Shown: piece by piece, positions 43,158-56,100 of the stretch | Position numbering within the stretch: position 1 is the first letter of the stretch | How the letters are laid out: each line of letters starts with the position of its first letter | Source: Symbiodinium natans | Lineage: Eukaryota > Sar > Dinophyceae > Suessiales > Symbiodiniaceae | Reading direction: 5' to 3' | Assembly: GCA_905221605.1 (NCBI GenBank) | Contig: CAJNDS010002215.1 | Location: 124,001 to 188,000, forward strand | Length of the DNA stretch: 64,000 nucleotides | Program-made: the position numbers and the translations under genes | Notes under the pieces: generated by a model | Told to the model about the DNA's origin: nothing | Databases searched by the model: none | The model's input: the letters and a program-made list of their open reading frames with translations, nothing else

Positions 43158-45839
43158 GTTTCACTGGGGCTTCATGAAGGCCACGCACAACGTGCTGCGC
43201 TGCGGCTGGGATGCAACTGGTACAGTACTGACTCTTGACAAGTATGGTTTTCAATTGGCTTAGGTCTATGTTGCATACAGTTGCTTCTGTGTCCGAGACT
43301 GTGTGACTTCTGACATCGGAGCAGCTCAGCTACACAGCCTCAGGCGTTTGCTTCTACTGCTCCAAGCTGCTCGCGGATCCAAAGGCCTGGTTAGTTTTGG
43401 TGGCAGTCACGATAGTGAGCCCCTGAGACTGTACCTTTTGAGGCAAGCTGCCGGCTTTTCATTGAATTTTTCCACCTGGGATCTTCTGATGGCTGTTTGC
43501 TGCCTGTTGGCTGGTCCACGAGGATGTCAAGATGCAGAATGCCATGAAGCAGATCAGCAGGAAGAAGCGCCTGCAGGTGGGTATCAAGCCCCATGTCCGG
43601 CTATGTAAGTATAGTCTATAGTGTAACCGCAGCATCCCTCAAAGACACTTTCACATATTGTCACGAGGCTTCAGGGTGAGGAAATGCCTGCCCACGGGAG
43701 GCTGTCATGCTTTGCTGCCGGGCCAGACGGACATGCAGCGTGAAGCAGGAGGATGACGAGGCCGCCCAATACTTTGGTTCAGGCGTATTGTGAAGTTGCA
43801 GCGGTTCCAGAAGCCCGAGAAACGGCAGCACCCCAAACTCGCCTGTGCAAATCACCCTGGGCTTTGCAGGCACCACCCGGCGAGGGTGGAGCGGCAGGCA
43901 GCCACTGGGGAAACAGAGTTGAAGTCCGAGTTTTGAGGTAGAGGAGTGGAATTTGGTGCTGTGGTGGCTTCGGACCTTAGGGGGTCAGAGGCGAAGATTT
44001 TGGCAACTTGCCTGCCCCTCAAGTTTCTGAAGCACGCTCACACAGACCTCGCATAATCCCACATCATTCAAAGTCTTCTTGGCACCCTTTTTTGATCTGG
44101 CTCCCTTGCCTGCTTCCCAATGAATGCCAGCAGTCGAACCCGGCGCGAACCCTCTGCTCAGACGGCGATGTCTCCAAGTTCAGAGGAGGTTGCGGGCTTC
44201 GCCCCCGGACTTTTGCCCTCGAGATGCCTGGAAGCCCCTGGAAGATTTGTTGCGAGCTCAAATTCAACCACACACACCAGGCTCTGAACTGTTGTCAATC
44301 CGTGGTTGTGTTCGGAGCATCGTTGAGTCAGCCTCCCAGGTACCTGCAGCCTCGTTACTTCATAGATGCAACCGCCCTTCCCTCGGAATTCTGCGAGAGG
44401 CCCTATGGCTTGCCAAAGATCCTGCCAGATGAAATGTTACCAGCGCACTCTGCTCACGATGGGGGGGTTCTTACATTGCCCGTATTGAACTCGCGCCGCC
44501 GCCGGCTCCCAGTCTCACCTAGGTACTCACGCCCCTCTTCCCCTCCCCCCCCTCCCCCCCCGCCCCCCATTGTTTCGGGTCCTGACAGTCCTGTTGAGGC
44601 CATTGCAGTTTTGGAGAACTCTTGGTGGCCTGTTGTTTTTGGGGCCTACGAGTCTCTGGGGAAGACCAGCCCCTAAAGATCCTAAGCCCTATGACGCAGC
44701 AAGTACCAACTGACTTGGGGAGTTCGCGCAGTATTGCTGCCCAAGGTTTTGATGGTGTCCTTCCCGGAGGTGGAGGGCCAAGAGGCCAGTTGGCAGCTCC
44801 CAAAAAGCAGTTGCAACATGGTAAGAAGAATAATATCAGAGATGATGCATTCTATAGAATATTTGGTACTCAAATAGTTCATACCTTCAGGCATTTCAAC
44901 AAGCGCGTGCTGGTTTCTGCTTTGCCTGTACTCGGGAGTCCGCTTTGCAGGCCACCGGTCAGGATCGAAAGCGAATGCTGCCAGCGGATGAGGCGCGTCA
45001 CCGGCTGCATCCGCTTGGCGCTGGGTCTCTCAGCGTTGCCTTTTTGTTTTTCAGTGGGCTTGTGGAGTGCCCGTACCTTTTGGCCGGAGGCGCTGACCAT
45101 CTTCAAGCGAATTAGTGACGCGCCGCCTCCCAAGCCACTATCGCGAGCAGAGTTTTTAGTACCGAGTAGTACAGAGTAGTACCGAGTAGTACCGAGTAGC
45201 ACCCTGTAGTACCGAGTAGTACCGAGTAGTACTAAGTAGTATTGAGTAGTGCTGAGCACCAGCTGAGTACATGCACTTTCAAGGAGGAGCTAGGGGATCG
45301 GCCTCAGAGAAGGGTTCAGAATTTGGTAGAGCCGGATGTCTGCGACGTGATTAGTTCACGGAGAGTCCGGCCCCAGGGATGTGAAGCGCATGGGCTTCGA
45401 CCCGGCTGCGGGCCATCATCCCAAGAGCCTGATCCTGGCCCCTCGGTTTAAGCTTCGGCTTGTTGGCCGCTCAGTGTGACTCTTTTTTTTTAACAAGAAG
45501 GACATTCGTATCCTCAAGAGCATGAAGAACCACGGGATTATCAGTCGGATTCATAAGCAGCTCAGCTCTCGGGAGATTTTGCATATCGCACGTCTATCCA
45601 GTTCATGTGACACGCGCTTCTTATTGTCTGTCTGTCTGTCTGTCGTGAGATTCACATACGCATTCATATGCATTCATAGAAGCCTCGATGTGTTTTTGTG
45701 CATGGAAAGTCTAGCCGTGCCTAGAAGACCCGAACCTGAACCACTGTACGAGACCTCTCCCAGAGCTGCGCAGACGCACCTGGCCATCCCCCCGCCCCAC
45801 GTGCGGCCGACCATCTCCTTCGGTGCTGCACGCAGTGAG
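43158..45839 (+). CDS. RPB1: RNA polymerase II largest subunit, clamp exons (partial)
   Basis: Continues RPB1 from where the 11-12 kb exons stop. Exons: 43158-43204 (FHWGFMKATHNVLRC), 43344-43384 (VCFYCSKLLADPK), 43523-43576 (DVKMQNAMKQISRKKRLQ), about 44171-44230 (GGCGLRPRTFALEM), 45090-45121 plus 45377-45437 (ALTIFKRISDADVKRMGFDP then HHPKSLIL) and 45774-45839 (THLAIPPPHVRPTISFG then AARSE). These match in order FHxGF...LRCVCFxCSKLL, the CEGGCG loop, xxIFKRISDxDxxxLGFDP and LPVPPPxVRPSISF...SEDDLT, so the enzyme is Pol II rather than Pol I or III. Four donors are GC (43205, 43385, 45122, 45438) and one is GA (45840). The following DDLTxKL exon and everything beyond, including the catalytic NADFDGD, were not found. 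Confidence 0.82.
45157..45250 (+). repeat. GTAGTACCGA minisatellite
   Basis: About nine imperfect copies of a 10-base unit (AGTAGTACCG and variants) inside the RPB1 intron 45122-45376. Confidence 0.93.
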
Positions 45840-46825
45840 GACTCTGCACCTGTGCCTGGCATCCTTTGGTGGACTCCCCTTGAGTTCTTCGATTTTCGGT
45901 TTTGAGTTTTGAGTTGCGCCCTTCGTTTTGGTGTGCAGGGTTATTGAAAATGGAAAATGCTAAGGACCCGGCCCCAAGCACCAACCTGGCACACGGCTAA
46001 ACTAGTTCCATGTAACGTTGGATAGTGCAGCTTTCAGGGGTCTCCACTTGAAGTCTGCTTCAAGAAAGACAAGAAGCTTCGAGCCTTCATGGACTCGTGT
46101 AGTGTTCCCTGTGAGTCCCACTCAGGAGCTGCTCATGTGTGACATGGCGTAGGTGGACCAGGGTAGATGCACATCTTCTGCACGCTGCTTGAACTGTCCG
46201 GCCGGCGCACCTCTCAAGTTGGAAGGATGGGTGGGTTTCATGGATCGCCGATGTGCGTGAGAATGGGCACTCAAAGGAAAGATCCTGACAACCGCACACA
46301 CAGAGACACAAACAAAGGCTGCTTAGGAAGGGCTCGGTCTTGTGTAGGAATGCTTCGCCCTTCACGTACTGGAAAAGTCGACTTTCTTTACCCTCGGAGG
46401 TCTCTTCGGCAGAGCCAGCACTGGGTTCAGATTTAGACAGAAATATGCCCTCAGTGAGGCAGTAGTCTGTCCTTCGAATGAGCCATGTCACAGGATGACG
46501 GCAGGACTGGACAGGATCGGTAGAATCTGATATCCCCAATCTGAGGAAGGCACTGCGAGGCTTTGGAGGTGCCGATGCGTGGAAAGCGCGATAAATCAAG
46601 ATACCCAATCCTCAGCCCATCGCATCCAATCTCAAAAGTGAGCTTGTTCCGCATATTGGAGGATGGACGACACGCAGGCCGTCCAGTTGCTGCTCTGAGA
46701 GGGGCCCGGGGGAGTAGACATACACGCACTCAAGTGCCCAAGTGCTGAGCCCCCGCAAGTCTCCCGTACATTCCTAAAAGTCGAAAGCCACCGGCTGTGC
46801 CATGAAACTTCCGTGTACACACCAG

Positions 46826-46980
46826 ATGTGTGAAATTGCTTGCGAGCTTGTCCACCCGGTGCCCGAAGTGCGTGAGAAGCTCTCGGGAGCATCTGGCAGG
46901 TGGAGCTCCGACCCGCGGTGGACCTGGACCTGGTCGAGGCTGCTCCGGATCGTGGGCCTCGATAGAGGAAAAGCAGCATG
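46826..46980 (+). CDS. Unidentified coding segment
   Basis: An open + frame with very G/C-ended codons reads CEIACELVHPVPEVREKLSG, continues through a tryptophan-rich stretch (WTWTWSRLLRIVGLD) and meets TGA at 46978-46980. It does not match the RPB1 region expected here and does not look like a TPR. Unknown. Confidence 0.35.
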
Positions 46981-47163
46981 AGACCACCCGTTACAACCCG
47001 CTACGCCCTGGTACAACTTGCTATAACCCTCCCCAACATCTTGCCATGGGCCGTGGAGATGTTCTTCTGCAGGTGGATGCAAGCCAACCCTAAACTTACC
47101 AACCTTGGCGCGGACGTGAGCTGAACACGTACACACACCCCGCGATTCAGACATGTCCCGCAG

Positions 47164-50100
47164 GCCCGCATCCACCTGGCGGCGGCGCAGTATCACAACA
47201 GCCTGGCCAACGGAAAGTAGCGCACTCAGGGTGCTCACCTTCACAGAAAATCTGCACCGACCTCGACGGCCGATGGCTAACCTCTTCCATTGTAATGCCG
47301 AAGTTTGCCGCAGAGCCTTCCCGTTCACAAGGCTCGTGCCACGTCCGCCAGATGCGCCCCGTGTGCGGCCTGCCGGGACCTGAAACAGAGCCTTCCGGAA
47401 ATCGTCCGCAGCCGTCGAACTTCCTGCTCTGGAGGCCAGTGCGGGCGCGCGGCCGGCGCCGCAGGCTGCAGCAGGGCAATCTCAGAAACCTTGGATGGGA
47501 GTCGTAGAAAGGTATTCATTGTATTCTTAGAAAACGGAGCTAGGAATGAAGATGAGAAGGTGCGGAACCAGCGGGACCAGAGGGGGTTTCTGAGTATGGC
47601 TCTCGGCTCTTGTCCGACGTGTCGGTTATTCTGTCGTTGGATCTGCCAGGAGAGCCGCCTGGCAAGGCCCTGGTCGGCTCAGACGGTGCGAAGCAGTAGC
47701 CAGCCGGGAGCCCGAATGGGCAACTCCGGGAAGCGGGAAGGGGTACTTCAGCACTGGGCTTTGGGGAATTCCCCTTCCCCCCCTGAAGCCACCAAGCAAC
47801 CTGAGGAAGGCGAGCTGCGCAGATCTAAGAAGCCCCAAGCTGCACCTCAAACCATCTCCCCACCCTCTCCCTTTTGAGGCATGGCGTTGTGCGAGACCTC
47901 CGCGCCTCCCGTGAATCGGCGGCGGCCATGGAGACGTTCGGCACAACCGGATCTGCATGTAAGAGTAGATGGTTTATCCCCCCCGACTGTTACTACTAGG
48001 CTCCTTAAGAAAACAGCTTGCGTGCCTTTCAGGCTTCTTGCAGTCAGGTTCTCTGGGATTTTCGGAGCAGTTGAGAGAGTATAGACCGGTTTGGAGTTAA
48101 TCCACATTACCCGAGATATTGAGCTGTGACACCGTGTGTGCCTTGCACCACCATGAGTTCAGAGCGAAGACTTCTCAAACCTGTTGGAATGCCGAGGAAT
48201 GCGACAGAAGCACTGGCAGGTGCATGGGTATAGCCTGGGCGTTTTTGGCAGAGCACGGGGTAAGCATATATCCAAGCACTCATGAAACATCAGCAACAAG
48301 CTTGAAGACCTGTCAACCTGCGACCGAAGCCTCTCCGCTTTCACTTCGGCTTACACGTCACTTCATCATCATGTAGATGGCGCGGATGCCGCGGTTGCAC
48401 GGGCGCGGCCTAGCAATTGGAGACCACTGGCAACCCTACCAAACATGCCACAGTGGGAACGGCTCAGCTCCTTGTACTTTTGCTGTCGTGCAGCCATCAA
48501 GTGACTCTCACGTGACATCACGTGGTGCCGTCGCCATGGGGACGTCCGATCCTCAACTGGCCAAGGCCCCGCTGCGGGAGCTTGCGGGCTGGCTGTTGGA
48601 GCCGAGTGGTTCGTGGCGAAAACACATGGGAAGAGCAATGCTGGCTTCTAGCTATGGCAGGCAGAAGACCTCCTGCTGACCTCCGAGGAGCATCAAAAGG
48701 CCAGGTTTGGGTCATTGCTTTCTCCCTGTGAGATCCCCAAACCATCAGCCTCCCAATGAAAGCTACAACTCTTCGAAACTCTCTCCACGAAAGTCTAATA
48801 GCCCATCACCAAAGATGAGCCCCAAACCCCCATAAAACCCCACGGGCTGATCTCAATAAAGCCCTGGCTTTGAGGCCCGGCGCCTTGCTGAGGAGGCCCT
48901 GAGCGCAGCGAGGACGCGAGGTGACCTCCAGGCGGCAAGAGAATGAAAGAGAGAAGGTTTCGGATTCCAGTTGCCCCTTTGGGCCTGTTGGAGCTGCCGC
49001 TGGGTTTTTGCTGTTAGCTTCTGCTTGTTTAGATGTTGCTTTGGCTTCTTGGGTTTCCTTTCGTCTTGAGGGTCCAGGGCTTTGTGGTTTCTGGATGCTT
49101 TGAGCCTAAACCCTGTGCCGCTACGCCGTAAACTCTAAACCCTCAAGTGTCTGGGGGCGAAACGACGTAACGAGACGGGCGTTCAGGCACTTGCCTTGCA
49201 TCCCTCCTTGCGTCCTGCCAGGCTCCCAAAAACATGGAAGATGAGATTCCACCCCTGTCGACGGCTTTTGTAGACGCAGAAATTAGGGAACAGCTCATGA
49301 CCCACGCCTCGCCACACGTAGCTTCTTGAGAACCCGGTAAAAGACACCGGTGAACTCCCACAGGTTGCAGCTGATGCGCTCGGATCTTAGCAGGTTGCCG
49401 CTTACCGGGGCAAAGCTCTCCAGTTTTTGCAGTTCGGGGTTCAGAGGGTCTTAAAGGAGTCCAAACAGGGATTGCTATCAGAATCATGTACATGGGTGGT
49501 ATAGGGGTTTAACAGCCCAAAACGAAGAGAAGGCCCGAGACCATGACCTTCTCTTGCCTCCTCCTGGATCTGCGCCCCAGGCTGCGAGTCATAGTCAACT
49601 GCTGCCGCGTTCAGGCGCAGCAGCCTCGATTCAAGGACCTGTTTCTGGCGGGGGAAAGGGGATGATAATGATGATTGATTGGCCCAACTGTGTCGTAGTC
49701 TGCGGTTTGTCATGATTTCTGAGATCGATCCCCCGACCACCACCCAAACCGAACCCGAACCGACACTCCAAACAAAAGACTGACAATCTCACAACCTGAC
49801 TCTTGACAGTCTCACAACCTCACTCCGAACTTCTTTCGAGCATTTCGACACCCGAACCTGAACTCCCAACCCTGTGGTAATGTATTTGTTTTTTCAGTGT
49901 AGGGTTTTGACTCACCAGTTAATAGGTTCGGGAGCATGGCAATTCTTTGCAAGCAAAGCAAGTTACAACAGAACCTTGGAGGTCCTCCCTTAACGTCTCT
50001 TCATGAAGCCCCAGATCTGGTGCTCTGTTGCGAGGATGGGGCCGAGAAAAAGGCCCTCCTCGTAGAGGCCATGCTTGGTACTTTGTTGTGGTTGCGATTT

Positions 50101-53100
50101 CTCTCTCTCTCTCTCTCTCTCGCAGTCGAGGTAAGCTGCGACAAGTGGGGGTATGCAGGAGTATCGTGGCAATCAGGGTATTAGCATTGGCCGGGAAGGT
50201 TTTGAGTCTCCAAGGTCATGGAAGATGACCCATTGCTCCCGATCGTACGGAAAGGTTTCGGTCATTTGTCACCTGCAACCAACAAGTTCTCGTAACAAAG
50301 CGAGAGAGTTGACCCCTACGCTTGCCTGAGCCCGAACCCTCCTTCCTTTGCAAATCCTCATTCACCCCGATGTGAAGGCCGAGAAGCGGGCGAACGAGGA
50401 GCTCTCCTTCTTTCGAGACAAGGGTGACCGTCGCGGTGAGGCCAGGGGTCGATTTTGGTGGCTATTTGGAATGAGGCGTCCATTTATTGGAATCATGAAA
50501 CAGCATCGAGCTTATTTTGGGTTGTGCTCACATGAACTCAGTTCAACCTTTGTGTGAGAATTGCAGGCCATGATGCTTCTCTGCGGCGCCGAGGCGCTGT
50601 TGGAGAGCCGAAGGCCAGGGCTTTTCTCTTCTGGGCTTCAGGGCCCGGCGGCGCGGAGTCCGGGGGTTGTCTTGGAGTCTGCGAGTCCTTGCTCTCCTCG
50701 AGTAACAACCCAAAAACTCCTAAACATCCTGTTTCCGTATCTCGCGCTTGTTCCAAGCAGGCTCCCGGAGGGCCGGCGCGGGAACAAGAAGCGGCAGGAG
50801 GCAAAACCTTCGCGTTTGATGTATGAGTACCTGCATGTACTTGCTAGCCTTCATCTGAGCCTGCATCAGACTTGATGTACCCGTGACACAATCACACAGG
50901 CAAGTAGGCACCCATCCACGCAGGGCGCACAGGCGTGCAGGGTGCGTAAGGCGTGCAGGACGCGCGCCGGGCTTTTCAGTGCGCGCAAGGCTTTCAGGGC
51001 GCGCAAAGCTTGAAGAGCGCGCGCGCTAGCATGCGCATGTGCGCATGCGCACGAACTAAATTTTTCCAACAAACCGCTGATGAGCAGTACTCCTCATGAC
51101 AAAGGCCCGTGCGGCCGCGAAGCGGGCACTGGATACCTTCGCAGAGCTTGGGGATGACGTGAACGAGGCAGAGGGAGACCTTGTGGGGCTCGTACGGCTT
51201 TGTGGCCGGTTTAGGGTTGTTTTGCGTTTTAGGGTTTGAGGGCTTGAGGTTTTTGTGGGCTTTAGCGTTTTGAGGTTGAGGGTTTTGAGGTCACAGGGCT
51301 TCGCAAGGTTTGGGGTGTCTATTGGTACTAGGTGAAAGACGTTTGCCCTAAACGAAGAGAGAAGTTGACAACTCCCGAGGTGAATGCCCATCTCGTGCTG
51401 GCCATGGCCTCGCTGGCCCTGAACGACCCGGGCGAGGCATTCTTGCCCCTGTCGAGGACATGCAAAGGAGTTGAGCGGTGTGGAAAATTTCTGAAGAAGT
51501 TGGGTTCACTGTTGTAGAGGGGGAATCTAGAGGACGCCCGTTCTTTCTCGCCAGGTTCCAAGGTGTTGATGCATTATAGCGTCATGCACCACACGCCCCC
51601 AAGTCGTCATTCAGGCCTTGGCCTTCGCCGAGGGTGGCCTGGCACTGGCCAAGCGAGGGACGGATCGTCGGCAGGTGGGGCGTAGGGGTTTTTTCTTGAA
51701 ATCACATTGACATGGAAGGGTTTAGGGATTTAGATGCAGTCTGGTCATTCGACTAGGTGGGAGAATCTAAGCACGCTTTGGACGACCTCCGTGGTGAAAG
51801 CCCGAAGCGCAAGAAACCCTAAATCAGTTCTGCGTTCCGATTTGGATGCTGTTTAAGATATTCTGTCTAAAGCAGAACGAGGCGTTGGGTGGGTGCGACG
51901 ATACCATCTACCCTGTTACTGACCCATTGTTCTGACAGGAAGCACGAGCTTTGCACGTTTGCGCCGTGGTTTCAAAAGCCTCTTCGGTTGTTCTTGCTTA
52001 GTTTTGGAGAACTTCCGAGGATTCCAAAACTACGGGTCTTCTTCTGTCCTTGTTCCTTGATGTGGAGTGGAGCATATGCAAAGAGGTCACATCAGCAAGT
52101 CCTGAGCAGCAAAGGTGCAATTGCCGTCAGCAAGGGACCGACAGTGAAGGATGCACTGGACAAGGGCCTTCGGTATGAACAGAACCTTGGCGGATTGTTT
52201 ATGAGATTACCACCTCTGTCTCCTCACCTCCACCCCCGTGCCGTGAATATACTTCTGACCAATGTAATGAGAGGGGGACATGGCGAAGTTTTTTTAATCT
52301 GGGAGGGGGGGCTGATGTTTGCTCTTTGCGTGCTCTGGGCTGTCATGAACATGACGCGGATTGTCGTCCCACAGGGAAGCCCTCAGCATCCAGAGAAAGT
52401 TGGGCACTCCCAAACCACTGGCCTGGCAGTGCCTCTCTGCTGCAACTGGTGATTGCTCAACGAGCGCTCTACTGAAAGCGGGGTTTAGGGTTTAGGGTTT
52501 AGGGTTTAGGGTTTAGGGTTTAGGGTTTAGGGTTTAGGGAGCATCTGCCCTTTCGAGCACGCACGTCATCGGATAACCAGCTTCCTTTCACAGTAAGTCT
52601 CACCTTCTGCCCAGGCCACTACGTAGCCAAGTGGTACCTCATGATTGAGCGCCCACGTGAAGCGGTCGCTCCGGCCAAGGCACGGGGCTTAGGGTGGACT
52701 CGGGTGGACCTCCGCTTTGTCGAGGAAATGTCGTGTTTGCCCCTGCACAGGAGAGTGTCCACATCTTCCAGGAGCATCTCGGCTGCTTCAGAAACCTCTT
52801 GCCCGCTGTGGGCGGCGTGGACGTACTCGTGACAGGAAAGCGGCAAGTTCTCAAGGTGTGTGTGTGTGTGTGTGCAGCGAATGCAGAGCTGGTGTTATCA
52901 CCCATCACCCCGGAGCAGCTGCCACTGTTAACGAGCTGGCCCCCAGGCTGCGGACAGACTCCGGGGCGCTTCAAGAGTGCCAGCATACGCTCTGCAAGTC
53001 CATGGCCGCTTGAGCAAAGGATTAGCAAGCTGAGTCTCAGGCACTGCTGTCCGTAAGCGATGTAACCCCATGTAGAAAGCTTTCTGCATGAAGTCATGAA

Positions 53101-56100
53101 GTGATCAAGCAATCGATCTGTGGCTTGAGAAAGCCAAACTGACCAAGGTAGGGGCTGCAGACGTGAAGGGCGCCTTGCGCATCGCAAGGGACCGGGAGTC
53201 TTGGGAGGGCCACGGTTTCTTTGCCTTCAAGCCCTCGGATCCTAAGCTCATAGCATCGTGCAAGCCTAGATAATTGGAGCATCCAAGCCACGCCTGGAAG
53301 CCCCGCACCACAACCTCGGAATGGGTGGACAGAATTGTAAACGCTTGCGCGGGCCGCCTCGGCAGCCGGGCCGGCCCAGAGCATGCAGTATGCGGAGATG
53401 ACGCCTGGAGGCGCCCTCTAGGGGGGGTCCCGTCCCACGGGGGCAGGAAGGGTTGGTTGGGGGAAGGAGCAGGCACAAAATGCGCTTATCGGCAGAAAGC
53501 TGACAAGGAGGGGGAGAAGGTTTTATGAAGGTTTGAGGGGTTGGACAGGGGTTCAATGCAGGGCGTTGCAAGAGGTCTAAGTACTCCTCCAAGCGATCGG
53601 GGGGGGTCCCACAGAGCTGGGGGCGGGGGGTTCGTCGGGGAAGGAGACCGGACGCTTCTCGGCAGAAAGCCGAGGCGAATGTTGTCGTCCTTTTTTGGTC
53701 TCTGACCCCCACAGCTTCATCCGGCAGGAGGCTCTCGACGAGGTACGAGCCAGAGGCGATCGCCGGTGCGAGGTGCCGAAATCAACCTTCCTAGGACTCA
53801 AAAATCCTGGGTTTAAGGCGGTGCGCTGTGTGGATTTGGGGTTTGAGTCATGCGCGGAATTTAAGCAGAGCCAGGGTCACAATCAGTCCACGGAAAAGTT
53901 TAAGCCTTGTTTCGGAGGGGTTTGATATGCTTTAATCGGTGCAGCAGACGGGTGTAGTGAAAGGCAGAAGATTCTACTGTCAAGAGAGTCAGACAGCGGT
54001 CGGCATCACTGTTGAGGAAATGCGGCACCACAGAACCCTTTGCAGAAGCATGCAAGCACAATTCCATCGGCAGGTTCTGGCTCTGGAAACCTTGGCTGCT
54101 TGGCCAACACTACGTTTTACTTCGGACATCCCCACCTTGATCCTCGTTAAAAGAAAGAACGCATAATATGCTCAAACAAAGACACATTGATTTGCATACG
54201 CTTTCTTAGTATGTGCTTGCAACTGGGTTGGGCATTCCAGGGACACTTTGGGGTTGGGCACTCCAGGGACACTGGGGGTGGGGACTCCAAGCACGCTCTG
54301 GCGTTGGGACTCGGGTTGGTCACACCCAGAAACTCTCTAGGGTTGGGCACTCCAGGGATGAGCGAGGAGTAGACCGGGCGAGGAGAAGAGTTCCGGGCGA
54401 GGAGAAGAGTTCCCCACACCGAAGGTGGGGAATAATTTGGTAAGTATTCACACAATCATACTTATATACGTCTCTCTGCTAAACCACTAGCGACCTACCG
54501 TATTTGACGTTTCGATATGAACGGTCTGATGGCGAAGCGTTCCTTGTGCGGAGCATGCAAGCATGTCTTTGAATTCATGTCCAAGCGTAGGGTGTTGTTG
54601 TCACTGATACCGGCACCGCGCAATGAAGGACAGCTACTGGGACACCCGCCTCGCAGGCCGATAAGCCAGCATTGAATTAATCCATATCTGTTGAATCAAT
54701 CTCTCAAGGCGATATAAAGAGGACAGTTTCGATTGTTTTTCGATTATTGGGTTCTCTCTAAGCAAACTTTCTTGGCAGAATGTGTTTTGTCGAGGCGAAC
54801 GATACTTCAACGAGACGAATAGCGCTTTTGCTAGATTAGAAACGAAAAGTAGTTTTTCCTACTGAAAAAGGAATTATTCGGTGCATTCTACGTGCTTCCG
54901 CATTGTAGGCGAATTGAATGTGAATGAGTACTTTCGAATACAGCTAAACCATGAAATAAATATGAATGAAAACACCAACTAGGCAAGAACTAGTGGTTTA
55001 CAGGCAAAAAGTGCGTTGTGCCAGACAAATGAATTGCTAGGCAAAATCTGCACGCAACATGCGAGTTCGGTACTCCTGAAGTACAAGTTGAATTTCTTAT
55101 ACACAACTAAAATGTTCCTTGAATACGGCATCACATACGGATTAACAAATAGAGCATGAATTACATAGCCCCCGTACGAGTAGTCGTATACAAATTACCA
55201 GACTACTTGCAAACAAACGCATATTACTCAATACTTCTAAAGTATTTGTGGAAAACAGTATATTTCAATTGCACACTAATTGAGTTTCATCAGATATTAG
55301 ATGCCTGGACATGCAAAAAAATGCTCAGAACCACCTACCTAGCCAATCACAACTGTTTTGCAACGTTTGCTCAATGAAGGCCCAGCAGGATGAAAGCCCA
55401 CAAATCCCAACATCCAAAACATTTTGTCCCGGCCTTGAAACGAAAAAGAGACGCCGTGGAGGCTCGAGTGTTGCTAGTCCTGCGGTGCTTTCGAGCCTTT
55501 GCGAATCTGCGCAAACTGATTAAAGATTTCCTTCCATGGATCTGCTATTTCCTTTATTCTAAATGCCTAGTACGTTCTAGGGCTTGGTTTATATTTTAAT
55601 AAAGACGAAAAAGACCAAAGTTAAGAACAAAAGCAAAACCAAAGCACCAAAAACAATTTTCCAGGACATTTCCCAACTGCTCGAAGGAAAGAGTTGTGGA
55701 ACAGACCCGGATATTTTTTGTTTTGGTTTTGGTTTTTAGACTTTGTAGTTTTGACTTGCGACTTTCTCTGTGGTAAAAGAAAGAAGACCATTGAACCGCC
55801 AATCGCTGAGACATCATCTATTCACCTACTACCCGTTACTACCTTGTGGCCCACAGGACGGTGGTGTTGGAGTTGGAGTTTCTTTGGCATTGGTGAGTGA
55901 GGAGGATGGTTGGGCGAAGGGTGCAATCTAACGACGTCGAATTTGTATTGATTCGTTCTAGATGCCAAGCTGCTTGAGATCTTTCACGCGCCTTTGAAAA
56001 ACTTGGCCCGACATCATGCGGGCAAACAACGCTGCCTGAAAGCATGCTCAGTTCCGGACCCAGATAGCTTCGCTCTCTTCGCATTTGCACATGAGCCCAG

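Noticed and set aside
45499-45600. Coding-looking + segment KKDIRILKSMKNHG
   Set aside because: It lies inside the RPB1 intron 45438-45773, whose removal joins PKSLIL to THLAIPPPHVRP precisely. The segment breaks that continuity and does not match RPB1.
47280-47520. Possible RPB1 continuation (RLQQGNLRN resembling GRLRGNLMGK)
   Set aside because: Only a few residues agree, and the expected flanking blocks (SGRPLKSI, KRVDFSARTVI) are absent.
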